Assembly: GCA_963205185.1 (NCBI GenBank)
Contig: CAUJHZ010000058.1
Coordinates: 62,001 to 126,000, forward strand
DNA length: 64,000 bases
Direction: 5' to 3'
DNA from: Planctomycetota bacterium
GTDB taxonomy: Bacteria > Planctomycetota > Phycisphaerae > Phycisphaerales > UBA5793
The notes beneath the pieces are model-generated. The model had not been told where the DNA came from. It ran no database searches and saw only the letters and a list, made by a program, of their open reading frames with translations. Both the position numbers and the translations under genes were made by a program. This document shows, one piece after another, positions 34,368-47,196 of this stretch (positions are counted from its first letter, which is position 1; each line of letters starts with the position of its first letter).

Positions 34368-36040
34368 GGCGGGCGACGAGTGCCACAGCCCACTACCGGT
34401 GCGAATTCGACCTTCGCCCGCTGGGGTCCATTGACCAGCCGTGGTCTTCATTGGCCAAGTCGATCCGCCATTGGATCGAGCAGTCCCCCCAAATGGCGCC
34501 GCCGGAAACGAACGATGCATTCTTCGCCGGCTGGTTCTTCCGCAGCGGAGAGTGGAGGCCGCCCGGCGCCCGATACCACTATGTCCGAACCGCTAGTCTT
34601 GTAGGGAACGGCGACGATCGAGCGCCACAGTACTGGGCGGTTCGGTATGAGCATGATGACGACGAGCCGGCGAGGACGTGGCGCACCGACATCGGTATCA
34701 CGCGCATCAGTTCAACTGACTACCGATTCGCGCTGGCCATCGGCCACTTCGTGCGCGAGGGCTACATTGGGCGCGAACCCAAATCCCCGATGCCCACTGC
34801 CCCGCGACTCGTCGGGTGGCTCCTGCGATCGCCGGACTGGCGGGCATTCTCTGGCACGGAGCAGTTGCTCAGTGAGCCTCGCGTCCTCAACACAGGGGAC
34901 GGCGAGGGGTTCCGGCGAAGGCTGGAGGATCCGGACAGGGAGTGCCCCATCGTGCTGGTGTCGCGGGATTTTGACTCCGGGAAGTTTCTGATCGATCCGG
35001 GGCTGCTGGCGCGGAAACTCTCCGGCTCAGCATCGATTTACGAGTCCGCCTCGTCCGATCTGGACAGGGAACTCGAATGGTGCCTTGGTCGTCGTTTCAG
35101 TTGCTGGAACGGCATGGTGAGGGTGTATCAGCCCGAGCTTCGCTTCGATGGTCCAGCGGACGCGAGGAGGCACCGCTTCGTTCCCGGCCGCGCCATCGGG
35201 GAACTCGGCGTCGATACCGTCCTCGACATGCTCGTCCGGGGCGTCGCGCGCCGAGTTGGGGTAGCGAGGGCGGACACGATCGTTGCGCTTGAGGACATCG
35301 CGACGATCGATCGCGAACACCGGATGGCCACGCTGAAGGCAGAGGCTGGGGAGGCGGACCGCCACGAGTGGATCTCCCTGCTGGAGGAGACCAACAGCGA
35401 CCTGGAGGAACAGAACCGGAAGAAGGACGAGCGGATTCAGGCGCTCGAGAACGAGGTCGCCGACCTGAGCGACGCAGTATCCCGGCTTGAGTTCGACACG
35501 CGCTCCTTGCGGCAGCGTGCCACAAATGCGGAGCGCGCGGCGGCCGGCCTGCGGGCCCGGGCGGACGCCATCGCGGCGCTGGACCGCTTGCCGCAAAGCA
35601 TGCGAGAGGTCGTAAATGCAATCTCAGTCTTGCACCGGGACCGCATCGCGTTCACCGATCAGGCGCTTCGCACGGCGGACGAATGCGAATTCCGTCGGAT
35701 CAACGATACATGGACATGCCTGCGCGCAATGGCCACAACGCTCCATGATCTGTTCTTTCAGTCCGAAGATGTCGGCAACCTAGAGCAGCGTTTCTTCGAG
35801 AGCACTGGCTTTCGGTTGGCCATGACCGAGGGCGAGATGACCAAGGACAACAACAAGCTGATGCGGTTGCGGAAGGATGTATACAAGGGTACAGAGATCG
35901 ACATCACGCCCCACGTGAAGATCGATAAGGACTCGACGCGGGTGTACTTCTTCCCTCATCGCTCGGGAGAGACACAACTGATCGTGGTTGGCTACATCGG
36001 ACACCTGAAAACTGCGGGCACCAGGAGAAGGCGAAACTAA
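34364..36040 (+). CDS. Unrecognised coiled-coil protein inside the type I operon
   Basis: 558 aa. The N-terminal ~330 residues look like a globular enzyme-like domain (IRHWIEQSPQMAPPET, APRLVGWLLRSPDWRAF, PIVLVSRDFDSGKFLIDPGL). A coiled coil spans ~335-415 (EWISLLEETNSDLEEQNRKK, then heptads). The final domain, MTKDNNKLMRLRKDVYKGTE, DITPHVKIDKDSTRVYFFPH, TQLIVVGYIGHLKTAG, resembles RelE/ParE-like small folds that end some defence proteins. I cannot assign a family. Its ATGA overlap with hsdS and direct coupling to the rloC-like gene show it is a true operon member and not a shadow. Confidence 0.8.
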   Translation: MRRATSATAHYRCEFDLRPLGSIDQPWSSLAKSIRHWIEQSPQMAPPETNDAFFAGWFFRSGEWRPPGARYHYVRTASLVGNGDDRAPQYWAVRYEHDDDEPARTWRTDIGITRISSTDYRFALAIGHFVREGYIGREPKSPMPTAPRLVGWLLRSPDWRAFSGTEQLLSEPRVLNTGDGEGFRRRLEDPDRECPIVLVSRDFDSGKFLIDPGLLARKLSGSASIYESASSDLDRELEWCLGRRFSCWNGMVRVYQPELRFDGPADARRHRFVPGRAIGELGVDTVLDMLVRGVARRVGVARADTIVALEDIATIDREHRMATLKAEAGEADRHEWISLLEETNSDLEEQNRKKDERIQALENEVADLSDAVSRLEFDTRSLRQRATNAERAAAGLRARADAIAALDRLPQSMREVVNAISVLHRDRIAFTDQALRTADECEFRRINDTWTCLRAMATTLHDLFFQSEDVGNLEQRFFESTGFRLAMTEGEMTKDNNKLMRLRKDVYKGTEIDITPHVKIDKDSTRVYFFPHRSGETQLIVVGYIGHLKTAGTRRRRN

Positions 36041-36150
36041 TGGCCGACCGTCTCGACGAGTACGACCGCGTGCCCTTCCATCGCTGCGGCAGCAAACTGG
36101 GGCCCTCGCCCGCCGAAGCCGTCCCCAAGGGGTGCGGTGATGCCGATTGA
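36040..36150 (+). CDS. Possible 36-aa coupled mini-ORF
   Basis: The ATG overlaps the preceding stop (TAATG) and the frame runs 36 codons, ending 11 nt inside the next gene. The peptide is MADRLDEYDRVPFHRCGSKL, continuing [16 protein letters not shown]. It is unusually ordered for random sequence of this length, but no homologue comes to mind. Its main function may be to couple translation of the ATPase to the upstream gene, or it is a leftover gene end. Confidence 0.35.
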   Translation: MADRLDEYDRVPFHRCGSKLGPSPAEAVPKGCGDAD

Positions 36151-38418
36151 TCGCATCTCTAGGCTGCGGGACTACTGCGTCTTCCGGGACTTCACATGGC
36201 CCGCAGGTCTCAGCGACTTCGTACGGTACAACCTGATCTACGGGTGGAACGGCTCGGGCAAGACGACAATGAGCCGGTTGTTCCGTGACCTGGAACTTCG
36301 CAGGCCGCCGGCGATGGGAGCGGCAACGATTCGCATCAACGGCGGCGATGTCAGCGGATCGGAGTTTCCGCATGTCACGCTCCAAGTGCGGGTGTTCAAC
36401 CGCGACTTCGTCAATGAGAGCGTATTTTCCGTGAGCGGCGGTGATGTACCGCCGATCTTCGTGGTCGGGAAAGACAGCATCGAGAAGCAGAAGGAAGTCG
36501 ATGGGCTGAAGGGCGAACGGACGACTGCCGAAGCTTCGCTTACGAACGCGCGCGCCAAGAAGCAGCGGGCCGAGCAGACGTTCGACAAGTTCTGTCAGGA
36601 TCGAGCGAGAGGAATCAAGGATGTACTCAGATCGCCCGGTCCGAATCCGTACAACAACTACGACAAGTCCGACTTTCAGAGTCGTGCGCAGAAGATGACA
36701 ACGGATGGCGATGGTGCATCGCATCGACTGGCCGAAAGTGAGCTGGATACCTTGCGTGCGCAGATCGCAGCCAAGCCCAAGCCCAGAGTTCCAGAGTCTG
36801 CATACCGCCTACCGGAGACGAAGGGGCTGGCTGACGCAACGGCGCCGTTGCTCTCGACGACTGTCGTGTCGGCGGCGATCAAGACGTTGAAGGACGATCC
36901 CGCGCTCGCCGATTGGACGCGGAAAGGGCTTGGTCTGCACCGAGACACGCATGCGGAGAAGTGTCTGTTCTGTGAACAGCCCCTGCCGCCTGACCGCCTT
37001 GCAGATCTTGAAGCGCATTTCAGCGCTGAGTACGAGCAGTACCTCCGCCGACTGGATGAGCAGATCGAGGCCTTGAGGTCTGAATCCACACGGGCTGGCG
37101 CAGTCATTCTGCCGAAGCAGATCGAGGTGTACGATGATCTCGGCCAGGAGTACGCGGACGCCGAACAAAAGCTGCAGAAGGCCATCGAAGCCGTTCGTGC
37201 GTTTCTGGATGATCTCGTTCGGATCCTGGTCGACAAGCGGTCGCGGCCGTTCGATCGCCTCAGCCTGGACATCACCGTTCCCGATGTGGCGACGGACGCA
37301 GTCGATCGTCTGAACGGAGTCCTTCGCAAGCACAATCAGACGTGTGACGAGTTCGAATCCCGCATCGCTTCGTCGCGGGATCGACTCGCACTTGGTCTGA
37401 TCGCGGGCGCACTCGAGGAGTTCGTTCGGCTTCAAGATGCCGTGCAGTCAGCCCACGCAGCAATCGCGCCCGCGGAGCAGGACGTGCGGCGGCTCATCAA
37501 CGAGATCGAACGGCTAGAGCGAGAAATCGTCGAGCACCGTCGGCCGGCGGAGGAACTCAACGACGACCTGCGAAAGTACTTGGGCCACGGCGAGCTACAG
37601 CTGGCAATCATGGACACCGGATACAGCATTATGCGGAATGGTGTGCCCGCCGACATGCTCAGCGAAGGGGAGATGACAGCGATCGCACTCCTCTATTTCC
37701 TGAAGGCGCTGGAAGATCGCGGCTTCGACAAGCTGAATGGCGTGGTTGTCCTCGACGACCCGGTGTCCAGCCTTGACGCCAACGCCATGCACCTAGCGTT
37801 CAGCCTGATGCGGGAGCGTACTGCAGATGCTGGTCAACTCTTCGTACTCACGCACAACTTCGCTTACTTCCGCCAGGTGCGTAACTGGCTTCATCATGGA
37901 GTGAACAAGAAGCGCAAGAATCCAGCGAAACACAAGGCACGGTTCTACATGCTGCAATGTGCTGAGGAAAGCGGAAAGAGAACATCGGTACTGTGCCCAC
38001 TCGACCCGTTGCTGCTTACTTATGAGTCCGAATACCACTTTCTGTTCGCCTCTGTGTATCGGTTTGCCAATGGACCGATGCCCGATGGCCTGGAGGCATG
38101 CTACGGATTGCCGAATGTTGCCCGTCGATTGGTGGAAAGCTTCTTGGCGTTTCGGCACCCCGGTGCATTCGACAATCTGTGGGGCGCTCTGCGCGAGGTC
38201 TCCACCTCCGACGAAGCGAGGAAGGGCCGCATTCTGAATTTCGTACAGACACATTCGCACGGTCCGGGGACGGGGCAACCAGAACATGATCCGTCGATTC
38301 TCGGCGAGTCCAGATCGATTCTGCGGGAGGTTCTGGCGCTGATCGAATCGGAAGATTCCGAACACTATGCGGCGATGAAGAATCTCGTTGATCCTGGTGC
38401 CGACGCGGAGAACCCCGC

Positions 38419-38422
<4 letters not shown>
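36140..38422 (+). CDS. RloC/PrrC-like AAA_13 ATPase with zinc hook
   Basis: 760 aa from the ATG with AAGGGG upstream; a GTG one codon earlier is open. ABC-type ATPase head: [18 protein letters not shown] (Walker A, residues 35-42), [18 protein letters not shown] (signature), [16 protein letters not shown] (Walker B), [13 protein letters not shown]. Two coiled-coil arms are joined by [11 protein letters not shown], a zinc hook CxxC as in Rad50 and RloC. The C-terminal ~170 residues (after [12 protein letters not shown]) occupy the place of the anticodon nuclease in PrrC/RloC, but I cannot confirm its Arg/Glu/His set. Its placement inside hsd genes is the known PrrC arrangement, a guard against anti-restriction. 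Confidence 0.85.
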
Positions 38423-41514
<3,092 letters not shown>

Positions 41515-41561
41515 GCGTGGTCTGCAAACCGAACAGGAAGAGCACCGAGGTCACGGGGTGG

Positions 41562-42272
41562 TTAGTGGAGTGGATAACCGACGGAAATCATGAAACCGTC
41601 CTCGTCGAGAAATCGGGTTACCTGCAACCCGTTGACATCGACCCTGACCATGGGCTGCGAGCGATCCCAAATGTCCTCACCCATCTGCTCCATCAGTCGC
41701 TCTCCGTCGACTTCAGTCACAACTAGGAAAACTGCCATTGTCGAAGTGAACCTTTGCTCGAAATCCTCGCGTGAACTGGTCCTCTCCATCTCGAACCTCA
41801 TCGTGAAATCGAATTGGTTGATTCGAGTGTCCCCGACCCAGATGTCTGCCTTCATCCACGGGGATTCGATCGCGCGCGACGTGTGATATCGCTTGAAACC
41901 GCCTTCGATTTGATTGAGGTGGTCACTGGTCCAAGGCTTCCATCCGCGATCTGGCGAGCATCGACGCATGAATGCTGCAACCGTGGCATCAACTACATCG
42001 TTCGGGACAAAGACGGAATCCGGAATCGCGCGATCGTTCGACCGATCAATCACCACTACCTCGCGGCGGCCGAGACGGAGGCCAACCCAGATGCCGGTGA
42101 GGAGTATGCCGCCTGCGAGCGCGATGAGGAACCAGCGGTGATTGATCTGGGCCCAGAAACGGGCGGGGACGGCGTTGGCAACGCCGCACCTGGGGCATGC
42201 GAGGGCGCTGCCACTCATGGACTCTGGGGCTTCGAGCAGTTCATGGCAGGCAATGCAATTCCAGTGGATCAT
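41562..42272 (-). CDS. N-terminal zinc ribbon, single-TM exported-domain protein
   Basis: 236 aa. HWNCIACHELLEAPESMSGS and ALACPRCGVANAVPARFW form a zinc ribbon, then RWFLIALAGGILLTGIWVGL is one TM helix. The ~160-residue exterior has FMRRCSPDRGWKPWTSDHLN, IWVGDTRINQFDFTMRFEME and VDVNGLQVTRFLDEDGFM. This order, ribbon then TM then exported domain, is the mirror of the six-gene array (TM, exported domain, TM, ribbon). It converges on hsdR with 47 nt between the stops. Common type of planctomycete hypothetical; function unknown. Confidence 0.75.
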   Translation of the reverse strand: MIHWNCIACHELLEAPESMSGSALACPRCGVANAVPARFWAQINHRWFLIALAGGILLTGIWVGLRLGRREVVVIDRSNDRAIPDSVFVPNDVVDATVAAFMRRCSPDRGWKPWTSDHLNQIEGGFKRYHTSRAIESPWMKADIWVGDTRINQFDFTMRFEMERTSSREDFEQRFTSTMAVFLVVTEVDGERLMEQMGEDIWDRSQPMVRVDVNGLQVTRFLDEDGFMISVGYPLH

Positions 42273-42487
42273 CCCGGCTTACATCCTTGCTGAATCGCTC
42301 ACCCGGGGCATGCGGGTGCTCCGCTCGTCGATAGCATTATCCCGCCATCGATGCAGGAGTCATCCGAGCGGTTATGGTAGAACCGGTGTCTCTCGTTGCA
42401 TGACGTACGGCTCAACGAGGTGTCGGGGAAGAGTTGGGTAGGATTGCCCCCTCGGAAGATCCGAAACGGATTGGCTTCCCGTCAGCA

Positions 42488-42885
42488 TTAGGTGTGGTCG
42501 GGTTTGCGGAACAAACGGCTCAGTCGCCGCTGCTTCGTCCAGACGGCCTCCTGCAAAATCGGCCTTAGGCCCCGCTCTGTAATGGCGTCGCGGCCGGCAG
42601 TCACTGGCGATAGGTGCAGAATCTCCTCCTGAATGTCCGGCGCCAGGTTGAGCAGATTCATGATCTGCGTCATCCGTGGCTGGGTGACGTGGGCGAGGCG
42701 CGCGAGTTCGGACTGGTTGGCGACGACGCCGTCCTGGAGCAACTGGTCGAAGCGGATCGCCAGCGCCATCAGTTTGGAGATGCGCGGGATGCGGCCCTTC
42801 GGCTCCGGCTTCTGCGGCGCCGGGCCGGTGATGGCGCGCTTGCGGTTTCCCTTGACGGCGAAGTGAATCTCGCGGGTGATGGTGG

Positions 42886-42889
<4 letters not shown>
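42488..42889 (-). CDS. Small HTH protein coupled to the recombinase
   Basis: 133 aa. ISKLMALAIRFDQLLQDGVV, ANQSELARLAHVTQPRMTQI and MNLLNLAPDIQEEILHL form a ParB-like/KorB-like HTH. The start overlaps the recombinase stop (ATGA). Genes of this kind recur after large serine recombinases and DUF2924 in alphaproteobacterial and planctomycete islands; that statement is from general acquaintance, not a search. It may act as a partner in site synapsis or as a repressor. The gap 42273..42487 upstream of hsdR's neighbour contains no gene. Confidence 0.75.
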
Positions 42890-44474
<1,585 letters not shown>

Positions 44475-44478
<4 letters not shown>

Positions 44479-44981
44479 GGTTTCGCCTCCAGCTGGAAGA
44501 AGCGAAAGCCGTTGAGGTGGCTGCCGGTGACCTTCTTGGCGATGGCGGTGAGCGTGCGATATCGCTGCCCATCCCACTCGAATCCCTGCCCGTCGTCGAG
44601 CACGACGACGCGGATCGTGCGGCCCTTGTACTTGCGGACGATGGCCGAGCCGGGCGGCGGCAGGCGCGGGTCGCGCGGCTCAGCGGCAGAGACCGCGCGT
44701 ATCGCAGGGGGTGGGGCGTCCGGCTGGGGCGGGTGTATCTGCGTGCGGGGCGCCATCACGCGCACCTCCGCGTCGTCGGCCAGTTCAGCCGCACGACGGC
44801 GGGCACGCTCGGAGAGGTCGCCCTCGGCGTTGGCCTGCATCCGCCAGGCGATCTTGCGGATGAGGTACGCTCGGTGGCGGGTCCGGCACGGCTGGTTGCA
44901 GAGTTGCTCGTAACGTTCGACGAGTTCACTCGTGGTCATCCGGTGCAGGGCGTCGATCTCGCGTTCGATGGTCGTTGGCAT
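44475..44981 (-). CDS. DUF2924 protein (recombinase-associated)
   Basis: 168 aa. EREIDALHRMTTSELVERYE, RHRAYLIRKIAWRMQANAEG and the C-terminal RKYKGRTIRVVVLDDGQGFE, WDGQRYRTLTAIAKKVTGSH, LNGFRFFQL are the DUF2924 signature. The family nearly always lies beside large serine recombinases in mobile islands and its molecular role is unknown. A Pro-rich linker joins two conserved halves. Operon order here: small GTG-start gene, DUF2924, recombinase, HTH protein. Confidence 0.9.
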
Positions 44982-45013
44982 GTGGCGGCTCCTTTCGGGA
45001 TGGAGACCCGGCC

Positions 45014-45238
45014 CTAACCGCGGGGCCGGCTCACCACAGTGAGGCGCGCAGGCTCGCCGAGTTCAAGTGCGATGTCGCCGGAATCTGCGGATTGAGTGGG
45101 CGGCGAGGATGCCCGCGACCGGGCCGGCCGGACGAAGCGGACAAGGCCGCATGCGAGGATGCGACCGACCTCGACGCGGCGCTCCGCGACGGACATGGTG
45201 GCGGGGTCGGTGATGGCGGGCACAGCGGGCTCCGGCAC
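45014..45238 (-). CDS. Small protein of the recombinase module
   Basis: 74 aa if started at the GTG giving MPEPAVPAITDPATMSVAER; an ATG 14 codons in is an alternative. VAERRVEVGRILACGLVRFV looks helical, the rest Pro/Ser-rich. It lies 32 nt upstream of the DUF2924 gene and downstream of repeat copy 2. Genes in this position are common in these modules, but I see no functional motif. Confidence 0.5.
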   Translation of the reverse strand: MPEPAVPAITDPATMSVAERRVEVGRILACGLVRFVRPARSRASSPPTQSADSGDIALELGEPARLTVVSRPRG

Positions 45239-45272
45239 AGGACATGATGCGGCGCAACGAGGAGCGCCGTCA

Positions 45273-45288
45273 TGGGTTACCTATGCCG
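45273..45288 (+). repeat. Candidate recombination site, copy 2 (TGGGTTACCTATGCCG)
   Basis: Identical over 16 bases (17 counting the preceding A) to copy 1 at 25672. It lies between the recombinase module and the HNH gene, 35 nt from the GTG of the small recombinase-module gene and 57 nt from the HNH gene stop. With copy 3 it brackets a 1.9-kb two-gene segment. Confidence 0.55.
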
Positions 45289-45345
45289 AAAAACGTCCAG
45301 TTGCGCAGCAGCCAGAACAAACCGAGCGATTTGGTCGGAGCTCTT

Positions 45346-46083
45346 TCAAGCGAGCACCGTGACGAGCCGGAAGTTCGGCTCTGGCAACGTTGTCATGTCG
45401 GGCGGCAGAATGTGAGCGTGCATGGGACACATCAGGGTCATGTCGAGCAGGCGGAACACACACATTTCCGCACCAGCATCCTCACAGATCTCAACGGATA
45501 CTCGATTGACCCAATCGGCAAGCGAAACACCACGTCGAAACGTAGCGAACAAGCGTTCGTGATCTGTGGTGATCAAGAACCACCAATTGCCACCGTTTCG
45601 AGGCGCTCTGGCGAACGAGCGAGCATCGTCATATCGACCGCTTCGAGCGATAGTCGGGTCATCCCTTGCGATCACTTCAATGCCCATCTTCAGAAGCAGG
45701 CGGGCTGTAGCGAGCGGTTCAGTGCACTCCGCCAACAGGCGCACCTGAGTGATGCGTCCGGCCGTGATCGCTGCTTCAACTCGTGGATCGGGGGGATCAA
45801 TTCCCAGAGTTCCGGGCATGCCGGTCGCACGCAGAGTGCCGAGGTGCGTCTCCTGCTTTGGTGCCTTGCCCTTGGCCGTCGGGATCTGCATCATTAATCG
45901 AAACGGCAGGAGCGGAAAACTGCCAAGCGCCAATGGTTCGACCTTTGAACCAAAGTACTGGTTGCACTTCGCGCACTCCAAACCGGCTGGCAAGACAGCC
46001 CAATCGCCGCCTCCCAACGATTGGGGGAAGATGTGGGCAACCGTTTCGTCCGACGAGTCTGCGCCGCAAAAGATGCAGGACAT
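45346..46083 (-). CDS. HNH endonuclease-like protein
   Basis: 245 aa. MSCIFCGADSSDETVAHIFP, QSLGG, then ECAKCNQYFGSKVEPLAL give the HNH order: CxxC knuckle, E-T-V-A-H-I-F-P (catalytic His), Asn-containing L-E-C-x-x-C-N. The remaining 180 residues are of unknown fold, including NGGNWWFLITTDHERLFATF. HNH proteins of this layout are DNA or RNA nucleases and common in defence loci. Its upstream partner (HEPN-like) is 33 nt away on the same strand. Confidence 0.8.
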   Translation of the reverse strand: MSCIFCGADSSDETVAHIFPQSLGGGDWAVLPAGLECAKCNQYFGSKVEPLALGSFPLLPFRLMMQIPTAKGKAPKQETHLGTLRATGMPGTLGIDPPDPRVEAAITAGRITQVRLLAECTEPLATARLLLKMGIEVIARDDPTIARSGRYDDARSFARAPRNGGNWWFLITTDHERLFATFRRGVSLADWVNRVSVEICEDAGAEMCVFRLLDMTLMCPMHAHILPPDMTTLPEPNFRLVTVLA

Positions 46084-46116
46084 GCTCCGATCGTAGGGGT
46101 GAATTCGGGAAGTGTC

Positions 46117-46968
46117 TCAGTCTGGAGTTCGGATGTCCCGCATGAGCGCGAGTACCGAAATGACGTATGCTAAATGCGACACGGCGCGAGATGAATTCTC
46201 ACGCGTACCGTAATCGCACGATTCTCCGTGAAGTATGGCATGGCGGTTCAGCAAAGGCGGGTGTGCTGTTCGCTTGCGTTGTGGAAATACCATTGGCAAC
46301 TCAGTCGAGAGGGGTGCCAGCAATGCAGCGGTGATCGCTCCGTCGGCGTCTGGAAAAGCCTTCATGAAGTGCTTTGGTTTGCTCAACTGGTACAGCTGTA
46401 CGTTCGTGACTTCGAAGCATATCCCATCAGTCTGCGCCAGAATCACAGGTATCGACAGATCAAATTCTCCACGCTCATGGGCACGGAATGCCGATGCGAT
46501 TATTTGATGTCGATGGCCGAAGGACTCTTCGACCTGTTTCAGTAGCCCCTCCATCCGTTCATCGAAGTACTGACACAGTACGAGTTCAGCGGCAGCGTGA
46601 TCGCGACCACCGATGTCCTGTGCGAAGTCGAATATGGCGCGAAATGGAAGCTCAAAATCGACGTACCAGCCGTGTTGACCGAGATGAATCATCGCTTGGC
46701 GCTGGCGCTCCGGCAGCTGTGCGAATACTTCCAGAACCCCGTTGAGAACCGAGGTCACTTTTGGCCAATCAACATGTATCGCTTGCAGTGCCTCCTGAGC
46801 ACGTTTCGCCTGCATGCTGATGTGTGCAACCAGGGGTTTGATGTCAGAATGCAGATTCTTCGCAGATGCAACGATTGAAGCGATAGCTTCCGCCAATTGT
46901 TTGGGATCCATGCCGCTATCGCAGTTCAAAGGAGTGGCGGCGCTCTCGGATTCCGCTGCATCGTGCAT
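46117..46968 (-). CDS. HEPN-like C-terminal domain protein (possible RNase toxin)
   Basis: 283 aa from the ATG with GGGAGAG upstream. The helical N-terminus (DPKQLAEAIASIVASAKNLH...SVLNGVLEVFAQLPERQRQA) leads to QHGWYVDFELPF and FGHRHQIIASAFRAHERGEF. The C-terminus has LLNRHAILHGESCDYGTREN and a final helix. R-H-A-I-L-H is an RX4H motif, the signature of HEPN RNases, and the NRHxxLHG...YGT-x-x-N phrase recurs in abortive-infection-type proteins I have seen. HEPN toxins cleave RNA when triggered. No antitoxin is obvious; the HNH gene 33 nt downstream is the likely partner. Confidence 0.65.
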   Translation of the reverse strand: MHDAAESESAATPLNCDSGMDPKQLAEAIASIVASAKNLHSDIKPLVAHISMQAKRAQEALQAIHVDWPKVTSVLNGVLEVFAQLPERQRQAMIHLGQHGWYVDFELPFRAIFDFAQDIGGRDHAAAELVLCQYFDERMEGLLKQVEESFGHRHQIIASAFRAHERGEFDLSIPVILAQTDGICFEVTNVQLYQLSKPKHFMKAFPDADGAITAALLAPLSTELPMVFPQRKRTAHPPLLNRHAILHGESCDYGTRENSSRAVSHLAYVISVLALMRDIRTPD

Positions 46969-47180
46969 TCGAAACTCTCCCAGTCGTCCGGCAGCGCACC
47001 ATCTGCGTGGCAGTGGATCGCGATTCGGGCAACGCTCTGCCACTACACCGGCTGCGACCGCCAGCGTCGTCTCGCACGGGCAAACGGCTGCACACGGAAT
47101 TGTACCACGTCGAAGTAGACCGCGACGACTGCGCACAGGACTCCGGCATCATCGCCACCTGCACTGGACAAGAACTTTCG

Positions 47181-47196
47181 TGGGTTACCTATACCG
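47181..47196 (+). repeat. Candidate recombination site, copy 3 (TGGGTTACCTATACCG)
   Basis: Differs from copies 1 and 2 at one base (A for G). The site overlaps the last two codons of the 583-codon gene and provides its TAG stop. A site that spans a gene's 3' end is what one expects when an element inserts and restores the reading frame. Between it and the HEPN-like gene start (46969..47180) I see no gene. Confidence 0.5.

Noticed and set aside
41612-41625. Further copy of the 16-bp repeat (GGGTTACCT within 41562..42272)
   Set aside because: Only nine bases match and the site is within a coding sequence; chance can explain it.
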